From Candidatus Dormiibacterota bacterium (GTDB taxonomy: Bacteria > Vulcanimicrobiota > Vulcanimicrobiia > Vulcanimicrobiales > Vulcanimicrobiaceae), in contig DATKQG010000024.1 in NCBI GenBank assembly GCA_035532835.1, forward strand, positions 1 to 48,828: a DNA stretch of 48,828 nucleotides. The letters run 5' to 3'. Positions 42,648-48,828 of this stretch are shown here, one piece after another; the stretch's first letter is position 1, and each line of letters begins with the position of its first letter. The position numbers were made by a program, and so were the translations under genes. The notes beneath the pieces are model-generated. The model did no database searches. It worked only from the letters and a program-made list of their open reading frames with translations, and was not told the origin of the DNA.

Positions 42648-42822
42648 TTGAAGGACGCGCGGTCCCCACGCACTGGGCCGGGAGACGCCCAAAAATTTCA
42701 TCCATGAAATTTTTCAGCTCGAGCATTTTTTCGACAGAACGAAGTTTTGAAGTGGCCCTCCGGGCCAGGTCGAAAAAACTGCACGCTCCCGGCCCAGTGC
42801 GTGGGGACCGCGCGTCCTTCAA
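42648..42822. repeat. 175-bp nested palindromic element
   Basis: Two perfect 37-bp inverted arms (42648-42684 and 42786-42822, outer ends TTGAAGGACG and CGTCCTTCAA) enclose an AT-richer core of 101 bases. Within the core, AAAAATTTCAT (42691-42701) pairs perfectly with 42704-42714. TTTTTTCGAC (42726-42735) pairs with 42769-42778, and inside that TGGCCC (42753-42758) pairs with GGGCCA (42762-42767). The predicted fold is a long stem ending in a branched junction with two side hairpins. It lies between two convergent genes, and its right arm supplies the tatD stop codon. No transposase is encoded. It could be a MITE-like or REP-like element, a structured RNA, or a bidirectional terminator; no second copy was noticed in this window. 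Confidence 0.85.
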
Positions 42823-43589
42823 CCCCGCCTCAAGCCAAAGAGCGATCGCGTTCGCGCATCGCTGCGTGCGATCACCTCGTCCGGAGGCAATCCGAGCAAT
42901 TCCGTGACGAATGCCACCGTGCGCGCGACGAATGCCGGCTCGTTGCGTTTGCCGCGCAATGGGACCGGCGCGAGATACGGGCAATCGGTCTCGAAGATGA
43001 GCGGCTCCAATCCGACCTCGCGGACCGCATCGCGAAGCGCTTGCGCCGTTTTGAACGTGACCACGCCGCCGATACCGAGCGAGAGGCCGAATTCTTCGAC
43101 GTACGTGCGCGCTTGATCGGCGTCGCCGGTGAAGCAGTGGATGACGCCGCGCATCCCCGGCACGAACTCTTCGCGAAGGATCGCGAGAAAATCGTCGTAC
43201 GCATCGCGGTGGTGGAAGATGACGGGCAAGTCGCGTTCGCGCGCGATGCGCAATTGCTTGCGGAGTACCGTTTGTTGCACGTCGCGCGGGCTGTGATCGT
43301 AGAAATAGTCGAGCCCGGTCTCGCCGATCGCGACGACGCGATCGTCGGCCAACAGCGGCGCAAACGCGGCCGCGAGATCTTCGGGAGCGTCGATCGCTTC
43401 GTGCGGGTGCACGCCGACCGAGGAGTAGACGCCGTATGCGCGTGCTGCTGCCAGCGCTCGGGCCGAATCGGGCAGATCGCATCCGACCGTTACGATGGTC
43501 GTTACGCCGGCCTCCCGCGCGCGCGCGACGACCGCGTCGCGATCTTCGTCGAATTGTTTATCGTGGATATGGGCGTGCGAATCGATCAC
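42819..43589 (-). CDS. tatD: TatD-family metal-dependent DNase
   Basis: A 256-residue TIM-barrel hydrolase. Metal-binding residues lie in MIDSHAHIHD, IGETGLDYFYD, VIFHHRDAYDDF, VIHCFTGDADQA and FETDCPYLAPVP, all intact. TatD enzymes act as 3'-5' DNases, possibly in repair. Despite the name it is unrelated to Tat export, and it is about 3 kb from tatA/tatC here. The start is GTG. The final codons GGT-TGA lie in or beside the right arm of the palindromic element, so the C-terminus may have been altered by insertion. It follows the diguanylate cyclase gene by 21 bases. Confidence 0.94.
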   Translation of the reverse strand: MIDSHAHIHDKQFDEDRDAVVARAREAGVTTIVTVGCDLPDSARALAAARAYGVYSSVGVHPHEAIDAPEDLAAAFAPLLADDRVVAIGETGLDYFYDHSPRDVQQTVLRKQLRIARERDLPVIFHHRDAYDDFLAILREEFVPGMRGVIHCFTGDADQARTYVEEFGLSLGIGGVVTFKTAQALRDAVREVGLEPLIFETDCPYLAPVPLRGKRNEPAFVARTVAFVTELLGLPPDEVIARSDARTRSLFGLRRG

Positions 43590-43610
43590 CCCGCTACCTT
43601 TGCCGAGAGG

Positions 43611-45299
43611 TTACGCGGTCTCCTCGACGTCTTCGACGATGCGATTGCGGCCCTGGTGCTTGGCTTCGTAGAGCGCTCGGTCGGCGCGCGCCACCAGGCT
43701 CTCGCCCGTTTCGCCTACATTGGCGGCGGCGACGCCGATGCTGGCGGTGACGGGATCGCCGTTGGCATAGCGCATGCCACCGAGCGCTACGGCTAAGCGC
43801 AGGCGTTCGCCGACGGTCATCGCAATGTCGCGCGAGGCGCCGGGCATGACGATCAGAAATTCCTCGCCGCCGATGCGGCCTGGCGTATCGCCGCTGCGAA
43901 TAGTGGATTTGATGATGTGCCCGATGCGGCGGAGGCAATCGTCGCCGGCGGCGTGGCCGAGTTGGTCGTTGACGGTTTTGAAGTGATCGACGTCCAGCAA
44001 AAGCACGGCGCCGCGATCGGGTATCGTGATCTCGGCGAGCATCGCATCGAGCCGTTCGAGCGTCGCGGCGCGGTTGTAGAGGGCGGTGAGCCCGTCGATG
44101 GTGGCGGCGTTTTGGGCGGCGGCGATCGAGCGCATGTCGCCGAGCAACGGTGCGAGTTCGCGCGCGGCGTTGGTGAATTGCGCGATTTGCTCGCCGCTGA
44201 GCGGCCGGTCGTGCCGCCGATGCACGATCAGCGCGCCGTTGAGATCGCCTTGCACGAGCTGAGCGGCGAACGCGTAGGCGACGTAGTATTGGTCGTGGAG
44301 CGTAATCGAGGCGGTGCCGCTAAATTTCATGCGCACCAGAAGCCGCCGCCGCATTTCGTCGCCGGCGGGGCTCAACGCCGGCCCGAGCAGCGTGACCGTC
44401 CGCCACAATTCGACGCGCGAACTCGTTGCCGCGAGCACGGTCACCGTTTCGCCCGGGGATGGGACGCGCAGCGTTGCGAGGATGGCGTTGATCTGCGGTA
44501 GCGGGTCGCGGTCGCCGAGCATCGCCTGCACGGCGTCACGCACTAAACGCAGACGGTGAAGCTCTGCGGTCTGTTCGTCGATGGTGCGCAAGAGTATTGA
44601 GGTGCCGATGACGGGAGCCCACATGGCGGCTGCGAGCGCGAAGTGGCCGGCGGCGACGGGGTCGCCGACCGCTACCGCCCACAGCACGTTCGAAGCGCCG
44701 ACGATCCACGTGCGCGGATCGCGTGCCAAACGCTGCCAGACGCGCGTAATACCGATGTGATACATGGCCGACGACGTGCAGGCGGAGATGCCGAAAACGA
44801 AGACGACCGTCACGACGGCGAGCGTCCCCGCAAACGCGAGTAGCGCACCCGGCGTGTTGGCTGCGAAGATCGGATCGATTTGCGAGAGCGGCGGAATGAA
44901 CGCGAGTGCCACGAGCGTGCGCAGGACGCCGTGACGCGCGATGTCGGTGGGAGCGCTGCCGCGGCGCGCAACGGCTGCGATACCGAAGCCGGCGGCGAGC
45001 GCTAGGGCCGCGGCAGTCGGGCCGGCCGCCCCATCGATCAAAAAGAGCGGAGCGACGATCGGAAGGTCGAGAAAAACGGCTTCGGCAGCCCGCCCGCTAC
45101 GGCGCATGCGCAGTCCGCGGATCGGCAGCGCGTTGAAGGCCACGAGCGCGACGCAAACCGCTGCGGCGCCGCACAGCAGCCAGAGCTGCGGCGTAAATTG
45201 CCGGATGAAGAGCGTGAGTGCGACGGCCAGCCCGGCGATGGCGATAGCGCCGCCGCCGAAGGTAAAGCCGCGGCCCGGGCCGCTCACGCTTGAGTCCAT
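43611..45299 (-). CDS. Membrane-bound diguanylate cyclase with GGEEF domain
   Basis: A 562-residue protein. About eight N-terminal membrane helices (to roughly residue 250) form an unassigned sensor, followed by a GAF-like cytoplasmic region. A C-terminal GGDEF domain has the active-site motif GGEEF and DGLTALYNRAATLERLD at its start. RSGD lies exactly five residues before GGEEF, an intact I-site for c-di-GMP product inhibition. It should make c-di-GMP from two GTP. The ATG at 45299 is four bases past the metG stop, placing it in the metG operon. No EAL or HD-GYP enzyme is nearby. Confidence 0.9.
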   Translation of the reverse strand: MDSSVSGPGRGFTFGGGAIAIAGLAVALTLFIRQFTPQLWLLCGAAAVCVALVAFNALPIRGLRMRRSGRAAEAVFLDLPIVAPLFLIDGAAGPTAAALALAAGFGIAAVARRGSAPTDIARHGVLRTLVALAFIPPLSQIDPIFAANTPGALLAFAGTLAVVTVVFVFGISACTSSAMYHIGITRVWQRLARDPRTWIVGASNVLWAVAVGDPVAAGHFALAAAMWAPVIGTSILLRTIDEQTAELHRLRLVRDAVQAMLGDRDPLPQINAILATLRVPSPGETVTVLAATSSRVELWRTVTLLGPALSPAGDEMRRRLLVRMKFSGTASITLHDQYYVAYAFAAQLVQGDLNGALIVHRRHDRPLSGEQIAQFTNAARELAPLLGDMRSIAAAQNAATIDGLTALYNRAATLERLDAMLAEITIPDRGAVLLLDVDHFKTVNDQLGHAAGDDCLRRIGHIIKSTIRSGDTPGRIGGEEFLIVMPGASRDIAMTVGERLRLAVALGGMRYANGDPVTASIGVAAANVGETGESLVARADRALYEAKHQGRNRIVEDVEETA

Positions 45300-45303
45300 C
45301 GCG

Positions 45304-46830
45304 TCAGCTGCCGGCCGGCTCGAGCTCGATGCGTGGAAAGAGCGCATCGCCGAGTGCGACGCGGGTTCCGGGCGCGAGCCCACCCCAATGCAACGCCTCG
45401 TTCCAATCGGCGTCGATGGGGGCGGTTGCCCCAAGCTGGCGCCACATCTCGGCCGTCCGCTCCGGCATCACCGGATGCAACAGCATCGCGAGCCAGCGGA
45501 TTCCTTCGCAGAGGTCGTAGAGGAGCGCGTCGAGTTCCGTATCCCGTTCCTCACGGTGGAGGACCCACGGTTTCTGGTCGTCGATGCGACGATTGAGCGC
45601 GACGACCAGCTCCCACACCGCCTCGAGCGCGCTGCGAAAATCGAGGGTGAGAATGAGGGTGCGCACGCGTTGCGGCAACGCGGCCATAGCGGCGCCCACC
45701 TCGCTCCCCGCTGCGTCTCCGGGCGGAATGACGCCGTCCCGATACTTGAGCAGCATGCTGAGCGAACGGCGAACCAGGTTCCCTAAGTCGTTTCCGAGGT
45801 CGCTATTGTGGCGCTGGGCGATCTTGGCTTCGGAGTACGAGAAATCGCTCCCGAACGGAGCTTCTCGTAAAAGGAAGTAGCGCAGAGAGTCGGCGCCAAA
45901 ACGCTCGGCAAGGGCGAAGGGATCGACGGCATTTCCGAGGCTCTTGCCCATCTTTTGGCCATCGACCGTGATCCAGCCGTGGGCGAAGACCAGCTCCGGA
46001 GCCTCCTCGCCCAAGGCCCACAGCACCGCCGGCCAAATGAGCGTGTGGAAGCGCGCGATCTCCTTGCCGATCAATTGAACGCTCGCGGGCCAATACGTGG
46101 CAAAACGCTCCGGATCCGACGACCAGCCGATCGCGGAAATGTAGTTGAGGAGCGCATCGAACCACACGTAGATGACGCCGCCGCCGCCCGGAATCGGAAT
46201 GCCCCAATCGAAGTTGGTGCGCGAAATCGAAAAGTCTTCAAGCCCCTCCTCGAGGAGCGCCACCATTTCGTTGTAGACGCTCTTGGGGCGCACCCACTCC
46301 GGATGCTCCCGATAATACTGCAACAGCCGATCCCGATAATTAGAGAGCCGAAAGAACCAATCGTCCTCCGAGATCCACTGCACCTCGCGTCCGCAGGTGG
46401 GGCATTTGCCGTCCACGAGCTTGGCTTCAAGCCAAAAGGTCTCGTCGTTGACGCAGTACCAGCCTTCGTATTTTCCTAAATAAACGTCGCCGTTTTCGCG
46501 CAAGCGTTCGAATACGCGCTGCACCACGCTTTCGTGCCGCGGCTCGGTCGTGCGGATGAAATCGTCGTAGCGAACGTGGTAGGTGGCGAATAATTTCTGC
46601 CAACGCGGCACCAACTCGTCACACCATGCCTGCGGGGTCTTCCCGGCAGCCGCGGCGGCGTTGGCGACCTTTTGCCCGTGCTCGTCGGTGCCGGTCAGGA
46701 AATAGGCCGGGCCGGAGGTGCGCGCCATGCGAGCGAGCACATCCGCGACCACCGTTGTGTATGCGTGGCCGATATGCGGGTTGCCGCTAATGTAGTAGAT
46801 CGGGGTGGTGACGTAAAAGGCGCGCTTCAT
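45304..46830 (-). CDS. metG: Methionyl-tRNA synthetase
   Basis: Charges initiator and elongator tRNA(Met). 508 residues, class I synthetase. The HIGH motif is intact (GNPHIGHAYT, residues 19-22). The second signature is KMGKS (GQKMGKSLGNAVDPF) in place of KMSKS, a variant seen in other MetG proteins. A zinc-knuckle remnant has Cys at CPTCGRE only, suggesting a single knuckle. The C-terminal EMAP/Trbp111-like tRNA-binding domain of longer MetG forms is absent. GGGGAG lies just upstream of the ATG. It is followed by the diguanylate cyclase and preceded by rsmI with 15 bases between. Confidence 0.96.
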   Translation of the reverse strand: MKRAFYVTTPIYYISGNPHIGHAYTTVVADVLARMARTSGPAYFLTGTDEHGQKVANAAAAAGKTPQAWCDELVPRWQKLFATYHVRYDDFIRTTEPRHESVVQRVFERLRENGDVYLGKYEGWYCVNDETFWLEAKLVDGKCPTCGREVQWISEDDWFFRLSNYRDRLLQYYREHPEWVRPKSVYNEMVALLEEGLEDFSISRTNFDWGIPIPGGGGVIYVWFDALLNYISAIGWSSDPERFATYWPASVQLIGKEIARFHTLIWPAVLWALGEEAPELVFAHGWITVDGQKMGKSLGNAVDPFALAERFGADSLRYFLLREAPFGSDFSYSEAKIAQRHNSDLGNDLGNLVRRSLSMLLKYRDGVIPPGDAAGSEVGAAMAALPQRVRTLILTLDFRSALEAVWELVVALNRRIDDQKPWVLHREERDTELDALLYDLCEGIRWLAMLLHPVMPERTAEMWRQLGATAPIDADWNEALHWGGLAPGTRVALGDALFPRIELEPAGS

Positions 46831-46845
46831 CGCGCTCCCCTTTCG

Positions 46846-47700
46846 TCAGCCGACCGGCCGCCCTTGCCTCGCGCGGTTTTTACGCTCGCTGGCACGCGCA
46901 TACAGCATCCGGCGCTCGCCCAGGCCCCCCTGGGCCAACAACCGAGCGATGTCGGCAATGCTGCGACCTTCTTTGAGGTAGCCGTCGATGCGCTCGTCGA
47001 TCTGTTCCGGCGTCGGCGCCGCAGGGGCGCTGGTGCGTTCGAGCGGCGCGATCGCAAACGCAATCTCGCCGCGCACGGGCTCCGCGATCGCGGCGGCAAC
47101 TTCGGCCGGAGAACCCAGAGCCTGCTGTTCGAAGAGCTTCGTGTACTCTCGCAGCACGAACACGCGCGCGTCGGGCGCGAGTTCTTGGAGGTCGGCGAGG
47201 GTAGCGTGGATACGCTTGGGAGACTCGTACCAAATCGTCGTGATGCCGCCCCGCAACGCTCGTTCGAAGGCATCGCGCCGATCGCGTTGCGTCCGCGGTA
47301 CGAACCCTTCGAAAAGAAACCGGCGCAGATCGAAGCCGGAGAGTACGGCGACTCCGAGCGCGGCGCTCGGGCCGGGCAGGAGATCGACCGGGACGCCGGC
47401 GGCGCGCGCGGCGGCTACCAGCGCGGTGCCCGGGTCCGAGATGCCGGGCATCCCGGCATCGGTTACCAGCACGACGTTACCGTCGCGAGCGCGCGCTAAG
47501 ATGCCTTCGGTAACGCTCGCGGCATTTTGTTCGCGGTAACTCCAACACTCTTTCGTGCCGATGCCCAGCGCAAAGAGGAGCTTGCGCGCGACGCGCGTGT
47601 CTTCGGCGACGACGATATCCGCATCGCGTAACGCGTCGAGCGAACGCAGCGTGATGTCGCGTAAATTCCCGAGCGGCGTCGGGACTAAAACGAGCGGCAT
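46846..47700 (-). CDS. rsmI: 16S rRNA (cytidine-1402 2'-O)-methyltransferase
   Basis: A 284-residue SAM methyltransferase of the tetrapyrrole-methylase fold that modifies C1402 of 16S rRNA. VLVPTPLGNLRDITLRSLDA, VVAEDTRVARKLL, LVTDAGMPGISDPG and FLFEGFVPRTQRDRRDA are all classic RsmI blocks. The ATG at 47700 shares one base with the stop of the ABC permease gene (TGATG); the frame upstream to 47844 is a shadow. The C-terminal basic tail (RASERKNRARQGRP) could contact RNA. Confidence 0.95.
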   Translation of the reverse strand: MPLVLVPTPLGNLRDITLRSLDALRDADIVVAEDTRVARKLLFALGIGTKECWSYREQNAASVTEGILARARDGNVVLVTDAGMPGISDPGTALVAAARAAGVPVDLLPGPSAALGVAVLSGFDLRRFLFEGFVPRTQRDRRDAFERALRGGITTIWYESPKRIHATLADLQELAPDARVFVLREYTKLFEQQALGSPAEVAAAIAEPVRGEIAFAIAPLERTSAPAAPTPEQIDERIDGYLKEGRSIADIARLLAQGGLGERRMLYARASERKNRARQGRPVG

Positions 47701-48828
47701 CAGGAACGAATCACGGACCAGATTTGCGAGAACTTCGGCGCGCGTCCGTAGAGCAGCATGCCGACGCGATAGAGCTTGCCGCCCAGGATGCCGATCCCGA
47801 TCAACGCGGCGATATTGAGTGCGAGCGAGATCGCGACTTGCCATACGGGCACGTTGCTAACCGCGATGCGCGCGAACATGACGAACGGCGAGAAAATCGG
47901 CACGAAGCTGGCGGCGACCACCCACGGAGCGTCCGGATCGCCCAGTGCCGAGATGGCGAGGAAAAACGCGCCGACGACCGGCAGCACTAACGGCGCGCTC
48001 AAGCTTCCCAGATCCTCGGTGCGATTGACCAGCGAAGCGACGCCTGCGAAGAGCGTCGAGAGTTGGAGAAACCCGCAGATGAAGAACAGCACGAACGCGC
48101 AAAGTACCCATGCCGAGAGCAAATTGCCGGAGAACAATCCGCCCAGCGCGATGGGGGAGGCGTCGGCACCACCGGCGGCTCCCATACTCGCGACCAGGCC
48201 CACGCCGACCCAAATCGCCATCTGCAGCAACGCGAGCGTCGCGGCGGCGAAAATCTTACCCGTGAGCAGGGCGATCGGGTCGACCGATGCGACCAGCAAT
48301 TCGGCGATGCGGCTGGTCTTCTCTTCGGCGACGGCACTCATGACGAGCTGACTGTTGAGCAGAATCAACATGTAGAGAAAGAAAATCAGCGTGTAAGCAA
48401 TGCCGCGCACGGCTTGCGCCTGGCTCGACGAGGAAAATTTGGAATCGATCGGGTGGATCGCGACGGGGATGGCTAACAACGAGGTTATGGCCGCCTTCGA
48501 CCCATGCATCGCCAACTGCACCTGCAGCGGGAGCAAATCGGCGCGGACTTCCTCGCGCGGCACGCTCCCCGGATCGCGCGCGAAGATCGTGACGTGGAGG
48601 CGATCTCCCACCCGCGAGAGCACGATGGCGGACGACGCATGGTGGGCTTTCAAAAGCGCGATATCGACGGTGGTAGGCGCGAGCGTTGCGGCGATATCGA
48701 AATCGCCCTTGAGTAACGGAACGGCGGGCGTGGTAAGCGCGGAATCGCCGACGACGATCGCTTGCTTGTTGCCGCTAAAAGCGCCGCCGAGCAGGCTCGG
48801 CAATTGAATGAACGCGAAAATCCCGATC
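47700..48828 (-). CDS. ABC-2-type transporter permease, NatB-like (partial, runs off right edge)
   Basis: At least 375 residues of a membrane permease. The frame is open to the window edge, where IGIFAFIQLPSLLGG is the end of a first helix. A long extracytoplasmic domain follows (to about 130 residues in), then five or six helices. VMSAVAEEKTSRIAELLVAS and PIALLTGKIFAAA are the NatB/YhaP-type coupling region of ABC-2 exporters. A matching ATPase (NatA) is expected upstream, outside the window. The apparent TTG at 48803 is internal and not the true start. Confidence 0.85.
   Translation of the reverse strand, partial: IGIFAFIQLPSLLGGAFSGNKQAIVVGDSALTTPAVPLLKGDFDIAATLAPTTVDIALLKAHHASSAIVLSRVGDRLHVTIFARDPGSVPREEVRADLLPLQVQLAMHGSKAAITSLLAIPVAIHPIDSKFSSSSQAQAVRGIAYTLIFFLYMLILLNSQLVMSAVAEEKTSRIAELLVASVDPIALLTGKIFAAATLALLQMAIWVGVGLVASMGAAGGADASPIALGGLFSGNLLSAWVLCAFVLFFICGFLQLSTLFAGVASLVNRTEDLGSLSAPLVLPVVGAFFLAISALGDPDAPWVVAASFVPIFSPFVMFARIAVSNVPVWQVAISLALNIAALIGIGILGGKLYRVGMLLYGRAPKFSQIWSVIRS

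Noticed and set aside
42607-43482. Minus-strand frame reading through the palindromic element into tatD
   Set aside because: It is out of frame with tatD, whose metal-binding motifs are intact in its own frame, and most of its length is Arg-rich shadow sequence.

Overview
The window is GC-rich bacterial chromosome, densely packed with genes. Many genes overlap through ATGA, GTGA or TGATG junctions, and GTG and TTG starts are common. It encodes a Rieske/cytochrome b menaquinol-oxidising complex, System II (ResB/CcsA) cytochrome c maturation, Tat export, the C5 pathway for 5-aminolevulinate, and a TonB-like protein that suggests an outer membrane. I read this as an aerobic or facultative, menaquinone-using, probably diderm bacterium. 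An uncultivated lineage such as Eremiobacterota (WPS-2) would fit, but that is only an impression; no rRNA marker is present. I found no tRNA, CRISPR array, insertion sequence or prophage, and no intergenic gap above 300 bases.

Layout. 1-4732 (minus): a formate dehydrogenase operon (catalytic, four-cluster Fe-S and NrfD-type membrane subunits). The catalytic gene is interrupted by an in-frame TGA that is clearly a selenocysteine codon, followed by a textbook bacterial SECIS hairpin. 4807-7488 (plus): a soluble tandem chemoreceptor-like protein. 7556-8896 (minus): an oxalate/formate-antiporter-family MFS protein. 9085-12226 (minus): a coupled trio of beta-propeller phosphoesterase, COG4280-like membrane protein and 61-residue membrane protein. 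12327-14297: ilvE and a class-A-beta-lactamase-like serine hydrolase. 14357-18693 (minus): a complete BMP/NupOPQ-type nucleoside ABC importer. 18750-20715 (plus): DUF5069, arginase and an EEP-like protein. 20712-21776: a TonB-like protein and a glutaredoxin.

21794-30309 (minus): tetrapyrrole block. hemA, hemL, hemB, a SirC-HemC-(short HemD) fusion and a CobA-HemD fusion together cover glutamyl-tRNA to siroheme, with mobA embedded in the operon. 30321-34077 (plus): an ArnT/PMT-like glycosyltransferase and an OmpR/histidine-kinase pair. 34134-41642 (minus): respiratory block. menG, a polyprenyl diphosphate synthase, tatA, tatC, resB and ccsA are followed by the Rieske protein and a cytochrome b fused to cytochrome c. 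This one stretch makes the quinone, exports the Rieske protein, attaches haem c and builds the complex. 41737-48828: a PLD-like protein, tatD, a diguanylate cyclase, metG, rsmI and an ABC-2 permease running off the right edge.

The most unusual items are a 175-bp nested palindromic element at 42648-42822 (perfect 37-bp inverted arms around an AT-rich branched core, supplying the tatD stop codon), the selenocysteine formate dehydrogenase, the SirC-HemC-HemD-like fusion, and the cytochrome b-c fusion whose Qo motif reads PAWY instead of PEWY.
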